A DNA stretch of 64,000 nucleotides, from NCBI RefSeq assembly GCF_963924675.1, contig NC_089221.1, positions 10,971,851 to 11,035,850 of the forward strand, in the 5' to 3' direction. The notes below the pieces were generated by a model that saw nothing but the letters and a program-made list of their open reading frames with translations, was not told the origin of the DNA and did not search any database. Position numbers and translations under genes: made by a program. This stretch comes from Phocoena phocoena (Eukaryota; Chordata; Mammalia; Artiodactyla; Phocoenidae). Of the stretch, positions 21,719 to 34,799 are shown one piece after another. Every line of letters begins with the position of its first letter. The first letter of the stretch is position 1.

Positions 21719-24700
21719 TCAGATTCCATATATATGTGTTAGCATACGGTATTTGTTTTTCACTTTCTGACTTACTTCACTCTGTATGACAGTCTCTAGG
21801 TCCACCCACCTCACTACAAATAGTTCAATTTCGTTTCTTTTTATGGATGAATAATATTCCACTGTATATATACTGTGCCACATCTTCTTTATCCATTCAT
21901 CTGTCGATGGACACTTAGGTTGCTTCCATGTCCTGGCTATTGTAAATAGTTCTGCAATGAACATGGTGGTATGTGACTCTTTTTGGATTATGGTTTTCTC
22001 CGGGTATATGCCCAGTAGCGGGATTGCTGGGTCGTATGGTAGTTCTATTTTTAGTTTTTTAAGGAACCTCCGTACTCTTTTCCATAGTAGCTGTATCAAT
22101 TTACTTTCACATCAACAGTGCAAGAATGTTTTCTTTTCTCCACACCCGCTCCAGCATTTATTGTTTGTAGATTTTTTGATGATGGCCATTCTGACCAGTG
22201 TGAGGTGATACCTCATTGTAGTCTTGATTTGCATTTCTCTAATAATTAGTGATTGAGCATCTTTTCATGTGTTTGTTGACAATCTGTATATCTTCTTTGG
22301 AGAAATGTCTATTTAGGTCTTCTGCCCATTTTTGGATTGGGTTGTTTGTTTTTTTGATATTGAGCTGCATGTGCTGCTTTATATATTTTGGAGATTAATC
22401 CTTTGTCCATTGCTTCATTGACAAATATTTTTACCCATTCTGAGGATTGTCTTTTCATCTTGTTTATGGTTTCCTTTGCTGTGCAAGAGCTTTAAGTTTC
22501 ATTAGGTCCCATTTGCTTATTTTTGTTTTTATTTATCTTTGTCTAAGAGTTGGGTCAAAAAGGATCTTGCTGTGATTTATGTCATAGAGCATTCTGCCTA
22601 TGTTTTCCTCTAAGAGTTTTAAAGTGTCTGGCCTTACATTTAGGTCTTTAGTCCTTGTGAGTTTATTCTGTTGCACTGATCTACATTTCTACTTTTGTGC
22701 CAGTACAATACTGTCTTGATTACTGTTGCTTTGTAGTAGGGTTTGATGTCAAGGAGCCTGATTCCTCCAGCTCTGTTTTTCTTTCTCAAGATTGCTTTGG
22801 CTATTTGGGGTCTTTTGTGTTTCCATACAAACTGTGAAATATTTTGTTCTAGTTCTGTGAAAAATGCCATTGGTACTTTGATAGGGATTGCATTGAATCT
22901 GTAGATTGCTGTGGGTAGTATACTCATTGTCACAATGTTGATTCTTCCAATCTAAGAACATAGTATATCTCTCCATATATTTGTATCCACTTTAATTTCT
23001 TTCATCAGTGTCTTATAGTTTTCTGCATACAGGTCTTTTGTCTCCTTAGGTAGGTTTATTCCTAGGTATTTTTTTCTTTTTGTTGTAGTGGTAAATGGGA
23101 GTGTTTCCTTAATTGCTCTTTCAGATTTTTCACATTAGTGTATAGAAATGCAAGAGATTTCTGAGCATTAATTTTGTAACCTGCTGCTTTGCCAAATTCA
23201 TTGATTAGCTATTGTAGTTTTCTGGTAGCATCTTTAGGATTCGCTATGTATAGTATCATGTCATCTACAAACAGTGACAGTTTTATTTCTTCTTTTCTGA
23301 TTTGGATTCCTTTTATTTCTTTTTCTTCTCTGATTGCTGTGGCTAAAACTTCCAAAACTATGTTGAATAATAGTGGTGAGAATGGGTAACCCTGTCTTGT
23401 TTCTGATCTTAGAGGAACTGATTTCAGTTTTTCCCTATTGAGAATGATGTTTGCTGTGGGTTTGTCATATATGGCCTTTATTATGTTGAGGTAGGTTCTC
23501 TCTATGCCTACTTTCTGGAGAGTTTTTATCATAAATGGGTGTTGAATTTTGTTGAAAGCTTTTTCTGCATCGATTGAGATGATCATATGTTTTTTATCCT
23601 TCAGTTTGTGAATATGGTGTATCACATTGATTGAGTTGCCTATATTTAAGAATCCTTGCATTCCTGGGATAAACCCCACTTGGTCATGGTGTATGATCCT
23701 TATAATATACTGTTGGATTCTGTTTGCTAGTATTTTGTTGAGGATTTTTGTATCTATGCTCATCAGTGATATTTGCCTGTAATTTTATTTTTTTGTGATA
23801 TCTTTGTCTGGTTTTGGTATCAGAGTGATGGCGGTCCCGTAGAATGAGTTCCTACCTCTGCTATATTTTGGACGAGTTTGAGAAGGATAGGTGTTAACTC
23901 TTCTCTAAATGTTTGATAGAATTCGCTTGTGAACCCATCTGGTCCTGGGCTTTTGTTTGTTGGAAGATTTTAAATCACAGTTTCAAATTCAGTGCTTGTG
24001 ATTGGTCTGTTGGTATTTTCTATTTCTTCCTTGTTCAGTCTGGGAAGGTTGTGCTTTTCTAAGAATTTGTCCATCTCTTCCAGTTTGTCCATTATATTGA
24101 CATATAATTCCTTGTAGTAATCTCTCATGATTCTTTGTATTTCTTTAGTGTCAATTGTTACTTCTCCTTTTTCATTTCTAATTCTATTGATTTGAGTCTT
24201 TTCCCTTTTATTCTTGGTGAGTCTGGCTAATAGTTTATCAATTTTTTTTATCTTTTCAAAGAATCAGCTTTTAGTTTTATTGATCTTTGCTCTTGTTTCC
24301 TTCATTTCTTTCTCATTTCTGATCTGATTTTTATTATTTCTTTCCTTCTGCTAACTTTGGGGTTTTTTTGTTCTTCTTTCTCTAATTGCTTTAGGTGTAA
24401 GGTTAGGTTGTTAATTTGAGATGTTTCTTGTTTCTTGAGGTAGGGTTGTATTGCTATAAACTTCCCTTTTAGTACTGCTTTTGCTGCAGTACTAAATTGT
24501 CATTTGTTTCTAGGTATTTTCATTGTCATTTGTTTTTAGGTATTTTTTGATTTACTCTTTGATTTCTTCCATGATCTCTTTGTCAGTAAGTAGTGTATTG
24601 TTTAACCTCCATGTGTTTGTATTTTTTCATTTTTTTCCCTGTAATTGATATCTAGTCTCATAGCATTGTGGTCAGAAAAGGTAATTGATATGATTTCAAT

Positions 24701-25346
24701 TTTCTTAAATTTACCAAGCCTTGAGTTGTGCCCCAACATATGATCTATCCTGGAGAATGTTCCATAAGCACTTAAGAAGACAGTGTATTCTGTTGTTTTT
24801 GGATGGAATGTCCTATAAATATCAATTAAGTCCACCTTGTCTAATGTGTCATTTAAAGCTTGTGTTTCCTTATTTATTTTCATTTTGGATGATCTGTCCA
24901 TTGGTGAATGTGGGTTGTTAAAGTTGCCTACTCTTACTATTGTCGATTTCCCCTTTTATAGCTGTTAGTATTTGCCTTATGTATTGAGGTGCTCCTATGT
25001 GGGGTGCATAAATATTTACAATTGTTATATCTTCTTCTTGGATTGATCCTTTGATCATTATCTAGTGTCTTTCTTTTTCTCTTGTAATAGTCTTTATTTT
25101 AAAGTCTATTTTGTTTGTATGAGAATTGCTACTCCAGCTTTCTTCTGATTTCCATTTGCATGGAATATCTTTTTCCATCCCCTCACTTTCAGTCTGTATG
25201 TGTCCCTAGGTCTGAAGTGGGTCTCTTGTAGACAGCATATATATAGGTCTTGTTTTTGTATTCATTCAGCCAGTCTATCTTCTGATTGGAGCATTTAATC
25301 CATTTACATTTAAGGTACTTATTGATAAGTATGTTTCTATTACTAT
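21719..25346 (-). pseudogene. L1 ORF2 (element 2), endonuclease-reverse transcriptase, decayed
   Basis: Encodes in fragments the L1 endonuclease (25346 to about 24600), reverse transcriptase (about 24050 to 22900) and C-terminal domain, ending in the stop at 21719. The expected start codon at 25346-25344 is ATA, not ATG. The endonuclease SDH triplet is intact (His codon at 24670-24668). The reverse transcriptase catalytic box reads FVDD (23271-23260), where L1s normally have FADD. Readable blocks are 23763-23209 (184 codons, RT fingers/palm), 22933-22640, and 22099-21719 (126 codons, C terminus). Many frameshifts and stops separate them. No product is expected. Confidence 0.92.
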
Positions 25347-25403
25347 TTTCTTAATTCTTTGGGTTTGTTTTTGAAGGTCTTTTCCTTCTCTTGTGTTTCC
25401 TGC

Positions 25404-26296
25404 CTAAAGAAGTTCCTTTAGGATTTGTTGTAAAGCTGCTTTGGTGGTGCTGAATTCCCTTTTAACTTCTGCTTGTCTGTAAAGGTTTTAATTTCTCTGT
25501 CGAATCTGAATGACATCCTTGCCTGGTAGAATCATCTTGGTTGTAAGTTTTTCCCTTTCATCACTTTAAATATGTCCTACCAGTCCCTTCTGGCTTGCAA
25601 AGTTTCTGCTGAAAGATCAGTTGTTAACCCTATGGGGATTCCCTTTTATGTTATTTGTTGCTTTTCCCTTGCTGCTTTTTATATTTTTTCCTTGTGTTTA
25701 ATTTTTTATAGTTTAATTAATATGTGTCTTGGTGTGTTTCTCCTTGGATTTATCTTGTTTGGAACTCTCTGCTCTCCCTGCACTTGATTGACTATTTCCT
25801 TTCTCATGTTGGTGAAGTTTTCAAGTATAATGTCTTCAAATATTTTGTCATACCCTTTCTTTATCTCTTCTTCTTCTGGAACCCCTATAATTTGAATGTT
25901 CATGCATTTAATATTGTCCCAGACGTCTCTGAGACTATCCTCAATTCTTTTCTTTCTTTTTTTTTTCTGCTCTGTGGTAGTTATTTTCACTATTTTATCT
26001 TCCAGTTCACTTATCCATTCTTCTGTTTCATTTGTTCTTCTATTGTTTCCTTCTGTAGAATTTTTAATTTCATTTATTGTGTTGTTCTTCATTGTTTGTT
26101 TGCTCTTTAGTTCTTCTAGGTCCTTGTTAAAAGTTTCTTGTATTTTCTCCATTCTATTTCCAAGATTTTGGATCATCTTTCCTATTATTACTCTGAATTC
26201 TTTTTCAGGTAGACTGCCTATTTCCTCTTCCTTTGTTTGGTCTGGTGGGATTTTACCTTGCTCCTTCATCTGCTGCATATTTCTCTGTCTTCTCAT
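25404..26296 (-). pseudogene. L1 ORF1 (element 2), C-terminally truncated by a stop
   Basis: Starts at ATG 26296 with an Arg/Gln-rich N-terminus (MRRQRN...), then a coiled coil of about 110 residues (Glu/Lys-rich heptads) and the RNA-recognition region with the PEEEE signature near residue 150. A stop at 25706 ends it after 196 codons, inside the C-terminal domain (the related element reads on with a Ser-Lys-Ile-Lys stretch here). The ancestral stop, by comparison with elements 1 and 3, is at 25406-25404, giving about 298 codons. Loss of the C-terminal domain would abolish RNA binding. Confidence 0.9.
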
Positions 26297-28170
26297 TTTG
26301 CTTAACTTACTGTGTTTGGTGTCTGCTTTTCACAGGCTGCAGATTTGTAATTCCTGTTGTTTTAGTTGTCTTCCCCCAGTGGGTGAGGTTGGTTCAGTGG
26401 CTTGTGTAGGCTTCCTGGTGGAGGGCAGTGGTGCCTGTGTTCTCATGGGTGGGGTTGGATCTTGTCTTTCTCATGAGCAGGACCATGTCCAATGGTGTGT
26501 TTTGGGATGTCTGTGAACTTAGTATGATTTTAGGCACCCTCACTGCTAATGGGTGTGGTTGTGTTCCTTTCTTGCTAGTTGTTTGGCATGGGGCATCCAG
26601 CACTGGAGCTTGCTTGCCATTGGGTGGAGTTGGATCTTATCATTGAGACAGAGATCTCTGGGAGAGCTCTCACTGATTGATATTGAGTGGGGCTGGGAGG
26701 TCTTTGGAGGTCCAATGTTCTGAACTCAGTGCTCCCACCTCAGAGGCTCAGGCCTGACACCAGGCCAGAGGACAAAGACCCTGTCAACCACACAGCTCAG
26801 GAGAAAGGGGAGAAAAAAAAAATAATAATAAAGTTTTAAATAATTATTATATTTAAAAAAAGAAAATAATAATACTAATAAAAAAATGAGAGCAACCAAG
26901 CCAATAAACAAATCCACCAATAACAAGTGCTAAAAGCTATACTAAGATAAATATTAAATCAGAAACAAATCAGTTGCAGACAGCAAACACCAAGTCCAAC
27001 ACCTCAATTTTGGGATGATTCGTTGTCTATTCAGGTATTCCACAGACGTAGGGTACATCAAGTTGATTGTGGAGATTTAATCTGCTGCTCCTGAGGCTGC
27101 ACAGAGAAATTTCCCTTTCTCTTCTTTGTTTGCACAGCTCACGGGGTTCAGCTTTGGTTTTGGTTCCTCCCTGTATGTAGGTCACCCTCAGGTATCTGTT
27201 CCCATACAGACAGGATGGGGTTAAAGCAGCGGCTGATTAGTGGGCTCTGGCTCACTCATGCCAGGGTGAGGGAGGGGTACAGTAGTTATAATTGGAAAGC
27301 GAGGCAAGCCTGTGGTGGCAGAGGCCAGCGTGACATTGCACCAGCCTGAGGTGTGCCGTGTACTCTCCCAGGAAACTTGTCCCTGGATCACGGGACCCTG
27401 GCAGTGGCGGGTTCCACAGGCTCCTGGAAGGGGAGGTGTGGACAGTGACCTGTGCTTGCACACAGGCTTCTTGGTGGCTGCAGCAGCAGCCTTAGTGTCT
27501 CATACCCGTCTCTGGTGTCCACGCTGATAGCCGCGGCTCACATCTGTCTCTGGAGCTCTTTTAGGCGGTGCTTTGAATCCCCTCTCCTCACGCACCCCAA
27601 AACAATGGTGTCTTGCCTCTTAGGCAGGTCCAGACTTTTGCCCAGACTCCCTCCCAGCTAGCTGTGGCGCACTAGCTCCTTTCAGGCTGTGTTCACACAG
27701 CCAAACGCAGTCCTCTCCCTGGGGTCTGACCTCTGAAGCCTGAGCTTCAGCTCCCAGACCCCATCTGTCCCAGCGGGCCAGGAGAGAAGCTTCTCGGGCT
27801 GGTGAGTGCTGGTTGGTAACAATCTTCTGTGCGGGAATCTCTCCGCTTTGCCCTCCACACCCCTGTTGCTGCACTCTCCTCCGTGGCTCCGAAGATTCCC
27901 CCCCTGCCCACCCCCGTCTCTGCCAGTGAAGGGTCTCCCTAGTGTGTGGAAACTTTTCCTCCTTCACAGCTCCCTCCCAGGGGTGCAGTTCCTTGTCTCT
28001 CTTCTTTTGTCCCTGTTTTTTTCTTTTGCCCTACCCAGGTATGTGGGAATTTTCTTGCCTTTTCGGAGGTGTGAGATCTTCTGCCATTTCCACATATAGA
28101 TGTATTTTTGATGTATTTGTGGGGAGGAAGGTGATCTCCACGACCTAATCCTCCGCCATCTTGAAGGTCC
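26297..28170 (-). promoter_or_regulatory. L1 5' UTR (element 2)
   Basis: About 1.87 kb, with a CpG-rich part at 27230-28000 and a lower-GC part next to ORF1. The 28170 end starts GGACCTTCAAGATGGCGGAG on the minus strand. It contains AAGATGGCGG (28162-28153, +9 to +18), matching the core YY1 recognition motif that sits at the same place in human L1 and helps set the transcription start. The similarity to element 3 starts about 430 bp into this region. Confidence 0.85.
28153..28162 (-). promoter_or_regulatory. YY1-like site at the L1 5' end
   Basis: AAGATGGCGG on the minus strand at +9 to +18 of element 2. The AAGATGG core with a following C/G matches the established YY1 motif. Function here is inferred from its position in human L1. 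Confidence 0.65.
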
Positions 28171-28189
28171 TCCCCCAAAGCCATCTTAA

Positions 28190-30655
28190 TTCATTAGAAG
28201 GCAAACCCAATTCTTTCAATTAAAAAATTAATTACCAAAAAAAAATCTAAAAAATATGATACTGTTATTTTCAAAATTGCAAAAGAATTATGTGGACCTC
28301 CCTCCAAATCATTGTTAAATAAATAAATAAATAAATAAATTTAAACATAAATAAAGGTGAAGATGATGGATAGGTCTATGATCAATTCAATTTTTGACCA
28401 CTCCATTTGGTACTGTAATTAGTTAAACTATAGAATGAAGCCCTCCAATCCTAAGGAAGATAAATTACTAAGAGGATGTGACACAAGATAGACAGGAAAA
28501 TATGATCTGGTCAGGAAAATAAAGGGAATTTGACTTTTTCTCCCTCTAATACACCCAAAAGAAAAATTACAGTTTTTAGTTTCTGCCTTCCCATCTCCAT
28601 TCTATCAAATAAGTGGAATGCAAAAGAAAAAATACCATACTAAAGTTTGATTTTCCCTATTTTATAATAAATCCATAAGATATTTATGCTCCCATTACTA
28701 AAACAAGCAAACTACAAAAAAAGTCAAAAGCTGAGCATGACAAATTCATTCTGTGGGAGCGGGCAAGAAAAATATTTTCTGATCAGAGATTGAATAGAAC
28801 TAGTTCTATATCTGATCCTGGATCATTGTTTCATGTTTAAGATGGTCATTTTTTCATAGTTCTTATATTAACAAGGAGGTAATCTATATTGACAAAATGC
28901 CACTAATTTTAATATGTAGTGTGTTTTAGAGTCATCCGTCATCTTGCATGGAATCGTTATTCAGGAGTAGATACAAGGCAAGAAAACATGGAAGAAAGAG
29001 AAAAGAAATGTCACCTTAGTTGTTCTTAATGGGCAGCATTTAAAGATTTTTAAATCAATACACCTAACGGAGGCAGAGTAAAACCTCATTAATTGTGCAA
29101 AGATGGGGCAGTAATCATTATGAAAGAAGAAGAAGAAATAAATAGACTTTCCCTCTAGAAAAAAAATGATGGCTCCATCTAACATTTAAAGTTCACTGAT
29201 CTGAAAATGAGTTTAGTTCTTTAATATACTATAGTAGCACTTTGGAAGGGAAAAGCTGTTTTTTAAATACTGCCTTTGGTAGGTTTTAAAAGTTGAGCTC
29301 TATCAGAGATTTAACAGCTTGAAATGTTAATAGAAGAAGAGAATACAACTGAAGTAAATACAATTTGTTTTTCCATCACAGATTTCATAGGGGAAGGTGC
29401 TTCAAAAACAATTATGATTGCAGCTTTCAAATAACAATAACACAAGGTGGCAGACAGAACAACTACTAAAGCTGTAAAGTCAAGATAAACTTTGACACCA
29501 TGAAGAAGATGGCCTGAAAAGATTAGCAATAATATAAAGATGGCAGCAACTCTAGCAAGTTATTTACATATTGTGGTTTTGTGTGTATATTTGTGCATAA
29601 GGATGGGAAGACAGTTTCCTCTCAAATATTTATGGGCACACATAAAACATCCCAGTCAGCCTAAATTATGTATTTCTGCATTTCCACTTTAAATAAACAG
29701 ACATCAACTAACACACTTTTCCTTTGGTATAAAACATTTCATATCCAAAAATAGTTATGGAGCACCAGACTATATATTTGCCAAGGCTCCCTCAGGCAAG
29801 CAGGGATATTTCTGACAAGAGAAACGGCACTAACCCGTAACTGCTGAAGTCCTTGGTGCATGAAACACACACAATCCAGGCATTTACCCAGGTACCATAG
29901 TTAGAATTTAATGTGCACTGTTTAGTTCCCTCTCTTTGGCTCAGAAGGAGTGGTTTGACTTGGCAAACTCCACCATAAGGAAATTAAGACTTATCCAGTG
30001 ATCTCATGTATACATACTTTCCATATTTTCAAATATTTTAATTTCAGAAAATTTTAAGAAAATGTACAAAGTGAGAAATTTTAATGACATGGTTTGTATA
30101 TGTACTATTCTCATTAATTAAAATATTTTCTTTCAAGATAATGAGAATTTGAACTAATAATTATGACAATAATTATAAGGATTAAAATTCATATATACTG
30201 AAGTGAGTATAGCTTTCCTTATTAATAAAAATGTGTATTTCCTTTAGCAGAGTACATGAATATACATGCTGGTCATTTTGACACTTGTTTTCAAGTGATT
30301 TTTACAGTCTTTGCTCATTTTACCATGCACTCTGCTGCTTTTTCCTACTTTACTATAGAAATTTCAAAAGTATATTCAAGAAATTATAGTCAGAAGCTAT
30401 GCATGGCTTCTTAGGAAATCAGTAATAAGAGTGAAATTTAATACTATACAAATGACCTTATGAGGCAGCCTTAGAAGGAACAGAGAGGGCTCCCTGGTGA
30501 GAGGATATGTACTTGATAGAGTGTAGTACTGATTAAATTAAAATGCTGCTGGTATCCTTTATCTTCCAGTTATCAAGTTTCCCCTACAGACCATTTATTC
30601 AAAGTGTTGCCTAAGCCTTAACACTGTCCTTCAACTAGCAACATATCTAATGGTT
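28190..30655. other. Unassigned AT-rich stretch
   Basis: No gene or clear mobile element. An (AAAT)6 run is at 28316-28340. The rest looks like unique intergenic or intronic DNA. Confidence 0.5.
28316..28340. repeat. (AAAT)6 repeat
   Basis: A perfect tetranucleotide run of about 25 bp. Confidence 0.93.
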
Positions 30656-30657
30656 AC

Positions 30658-31150
30658 ATGGGTCACAGAATGAATTATATCCCCCTAAGAGGTATGTTAA
30701 AATCCATACTGCTGGTGCCTGTGAGTGTGAACTTTTTAGGAAACAGGGTCTTTGCAGGCATAATTAAGATGTTAATTAAGATGAAGTCATACTGGTATAA
30801 GGTGAGACTTTAATCCAATATGACTAGTGTCCTTATAGGAAGAAGAGAAGAGTCAAAAAAGAGAGAGACACAGAGGGAAGACAATGTGAACACACGGGGA
30901 GAATGTCAGCAGTGTACAATAAAGGCAGAGACAGGAATGATGTATCTACAGACAAAGGTTGTCAGAAACAGCAGAAGCTGAGAGAAAGGCACGCAACAGT
31001 TTCTCTTGGAGACTTTGGAGAGAGAGCCAGGCTCTGCCATCTTGATTCGGAACTTCCAGCATCAGAAATGTGGGAGAATACATTTATTCTGTTTTAAGCC
31101 ATTCAGTTTGTGGTAATTTGTTATAAGTGCCATAGGAAATGAATGTGATA
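30658..31150 (-). mobile_element. MLT1-type (ERVL-MaLR) solo LTR
   Basis: In antisense order: 'cagaatgaattatatccccc', 'agggtctttgcaggcataattaag', 'gactagtgtccttatagga', 'gaacttccagcatcagaaatgtg' and 'ttaagccattcagtttgtgg'. These are the landmarks of an MLT1 LTR on the minus strand. It is old, with many small indels. Confidence 0.8.
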
Positions 31151-31780
31151 AGCACAAATTTTGATATGATAATTCAACTCAAGTATCTTTTAAAATATCC
31201 TACAACCTTATCTATTTAAACCACTGAGATAATATACATGTCTCACATATTATTAATCAGCCCATTTGTTGAATAGATACTTGCTTAAAGCCTGATGAGA
31301 GTTTGCTTGATAACCAAACACACCTTTGGGATGATGAGGATAAAAACAAAGTTGCTTTGAGCACAGAAGTTGTGGAAGCAGCTCATTGGAGCAAGTCTAG
31401 AGGAAAAATAGTGAGATTATGTCAGAAATGGGAGAAGAAGAAAGCTGCTCTTTTTCTGGTATAGCAAATCTCTAGGACCTCCGTATCCTCATAGAGATTG
31501 CCATTGTATGTTCAGAGTGCAAGAGACACTTGGAAGAACTGATGGAATTAGAGGGCATAAGTCCCTGAGTTAAGGAACTCTGCCTTCTTGGTCATAAACT
31601 TCCGGAAGATATTTTCAGGAATTTCTATGGCAAATACATAGACAAATATGTGACTTGCATTTTTCTGCTGCATTAAGCTTTATGCTATAGTTCCGTGAAT
31701 CAATCTGAATCTTACAGCAGTACTCCAAATTATCCCTTTTTCCCTTAGTGTTGGAGACTGGCAAATGACCTATTTCTACT
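31151..31780. other. Unassigned stretch
   Basis: No recognisable feature. Base composition is slightly less AT-rich than the surroundings. Confidence 0.4.
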
Positions 31781-31919
31781 TTTGTCAATGGAAGAAAGGC
31801 TTAACAAAATAAATTCTCCTTTTTACTATTGCTGCATGACAAATCATTCCCAATTCAATCTGTTTACTAATGGTTGTAACAAATTACAAAAATTGAACAA
31901 CCTGAAACAATTAGTTTAT

Positions 31920-32640
31920 GTTTCTCATAATTTTGTGGACTACTGTATTCATTTTGATTACTGTGTAATTACCAGAAACTTAGAAGCTTTAAACAATAGC
32001 CATTTATTATCACAAAGTTCTTGTGAGTCAGGAGTCTGGGCATGAAGTAGCTGGACTCCTGCCCAGGGTCAAGCAAGACAGCTTCCATTTTCCAAACCAG
32101 CAGAAGAAATCTCTCTCTGCTATGCTACCACAGAATTTTATAAAATGTAACATAATCACAAGAGTGACTATCTTATTCTGTCCTATATAACATGGTATAT
32201 TCAAGGGGCTGAATGTCTTATCATACTCACAATTCTTGCCTACACTCAGAAGGAGTAGAATATACAGGGTGTGTACTCCAGAGTGGATATACTTGGGAAC
32301 CACTTTAGAATTCTGTCTCCAACAATCCGGAATTGTGGAAGAACTTGTCTGCACAGTTCTTACTTGTTTGGGTCTCTCCTGTGGTGCAGGGTGCAGACAG
32401 ATGTCAGCTGTTTGCAGTCATCTGAAGGTTAGCTTGGGCTGGATAACTAGGATGACTTACTCAACGTGGCGACATTGTTGCTGGCTGTCATCCAGAAGAT
32501 GTAATGGAAGCACATGGGTTCTCAAGCTGGAGAGTCAGACTCCTCCTGATATGGCAACTGGCTTCTTTTGGATCAAATATTCAGATAAACACGGTTGAAG
32601 CATCATGATCCCTTCTAACCTGGACTTGGGAATCTTTTTT
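31920..32640 (+). mobile_element. Old MaLR-like LTR remnant(s)
   Basis: 31940-32060 follows the start of an MLT1-like LTR ('attaccagaaacttagaagctttaaacaatagccatttattatc', then 'gagtcaggagtctggg' in shorter pieces). 32340-32570 resembles an interior part ('cagatgtcagctg', 'agtcatctgaagg'). The two may be one LTR with diverged middle sequence. The frame of 120 codons at 32236-32598 is a by-product. Confidence 0.45.
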
Positions 32641-34790
32641 TGTTATTTTCCTTATACTCTATTGGTTATGCTGGTTTCAAATCTATCCAGATTTGGAAGT
32701 GGGGATTTTCAACTTGCAGGCATGTTTTAAAATTACCATAGGACACTAGAATATAAGGACAGTGAGTCAAGCTGCCAACCTATATGTGGTTCTGTATAAA
32801 AATTACAGTGATACATACTTAGAACTCTTACGATAAGAAAACATGACAAACAGAGATATAACTGGGATACAATAACACCTATTTTGTTTTTGTTTTGATT
32901 TTCCCAACGTTGGTCATTTCATACTTCATCTGCTATTTCACTAAGGCTCTTACCCTGTTTCTATATCAAAAGAGGACATACATGATACTTTCTCTCAGGG
33001 ACGGTTTGTGTATTGTGATAGCATTTTCATTGATTAAAGAGTCTGAATTTTCAGGTAATTCATGTGCTTGTAAGTTCACGGGCATTTTAGCTTAGGCAAA
33101 TTAAATCAGTCTACATGCAGAAAACATGCTTGAATCCTCTGCAATCTTTAGAGATAAATTTCCTTTTTGTTACTTGCAGTTGAAGCAGAAAGAGACTCCA
33201 TCTTCATCTTCTGTACAATTTTAAAGTTTTCTTTTATAATATGACCTTATATAAAACAATTCTCAACACTTCTTCAATATTCATAGCAAAGTCATTAAGT
33301 AGAAGATCTTTCAGTCTGAATTTCATATAACTCATACATGTAGTTGAATACCCATAGAAGTTTCAGGTTTGAATATTTATCTCTGCTTCTATGCAATTTT
33401 TTAATTTAAATGTGTAGTTGATAATTTTTTCCTATTTTTTCATTCTAATACTTTGAACTATATTCACCTAATTTAAATGTCTTAAATGAATGACTATTGA
33501 TCAATTAGTTAACTGACCCTTTAACTTTTTTTTGAGTTAAAGGCATATCTTCATTCTACCAAATGTGGAACTTTTTCAATTATTGATAATAGTACTTATA
33601 CTCAGAGAAATGCAATAGCAAGTGAAATTAGTAATTCATGTGTATGCAACCAAAATGTTAATATAAAATACTTTTAAAGTTATAGTTCTGGACATTTATG
33701 GCTAAAGTATATTGATAAAATATTTCATATATACAGCGATATAAAGTTAAGAGTTATTATCTTTGGTAGTCTGTAAATGGTTGATATTTCAGTTTGAAAT
33801 ATACATAAATTATAATTTTTAATCTTTAAAACAATTGGCCTGTTTTTACTTGGCAAGTGAGCAAACATACAAAATCAATACTTTTTACACATAATGAAAC
33901 TTTTAAAAAATGTATAATTTAACACTTCATGTACAACGGATTTCGATACTGCAACTTGAACTTCATGTTGGGATTAAAAGTGCTCTTCTTCTTTGTTTCT
34001 TCACAGTTTTCTAGTTTCCCTTCATACTTTGCAGGTTCTGCAAAACCATGACTGGTATACTCCCGGGATAGGTCACCCAAGGAGATTCATTTAACCTTCC
34101 CACACTTCTTGGGATATTTATTTTGAATGTTTTTTTCCCATAAGCACTTTATATGTTAGAACAGATCCCTGGGCTCTAATAACTCAGAAAAGTTTATGTT
34201 TAACTTTCAGCCAAACCCCTTTCTAAGCACATGTTTTTCCCAAATGCCAAGTTTGGAATTGCCAATACACAAATTCATTGTGAAACTTCAATTTACTATT
34301 CAGAATGGAAAATGGGAATACACGTCTTAATCTATCAAAATAGCAAGGAAAAGTTTAGTTATAATGTTTCCTGGTATGGCCAAGCTTATTACTTATTGTA
34401 AATCTCTCCCTGCTTCCCAAGATTATTTAAACACTTTATTCTGAATATTGATACAGGAACAAGAAAAAATGCACCCCTCCAATTTATTTTTAGATAACTT
34501 TTAGGAAGATGAGAAATATATATGAATAATATTTAAAACCAACTAAATGAAATGGCTTAATGGAAAGAAGTCATAGCAAATTAAAAATAAAACTGTCGTA
34601 TTTCTCATATATACCCATGTATACTTATATTAGCAATCAAGTGCCACATATATGAAAGGACCTCTAACTTGGTTTGTAAAGTCACTTAGGGCAACTTCAC
34701 CTATGGCATGTTGGAAGTCTACAACTTAGAGCCATTAGTTCTTGGGCTAACTTCACTAACCTTTGACTTCAATGATGAGAGGCTGCAATT
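32641..34790. other. Unassigned AT-rich stretch
   Basis: No gene, RNA gene or named repeat seen. Very AT-rich at 33360-33930. Confidence 0.5.
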
Positions 34791-34799
34791 AGATTGCAG

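Larger units (their letters stand above)
21345..28170 (-). mobile_element. LINE-1 element 2, near full length
   Basis: A minus-strand L1 of about 6.8 kb with all parts in order: 5' UTR (28170-26297), ORF1 (26296-25404), spacer of about 57 bp, ORF2 (25346-21719), 3' UTR (21718-21370) and A-tail (T-rich 21345-21370). It is flanked by a 12-bp direct repeat, tcccccaaagcc (21333-21344 and 28171-28182), extendable to 17 bp with one mismatch. This supports a full-length insertion starting at 28170. Premature stops and a lost ORF2 start show that it is dead. Confidence 0.95.

Noticed and set aside
27230..28000. CpG-rich stretches here and at 47450-48050 as gene promoters (CpG islands)
   Set aside because: Both are L1 5' UTRs, at the matching place in elements 2 and 3.
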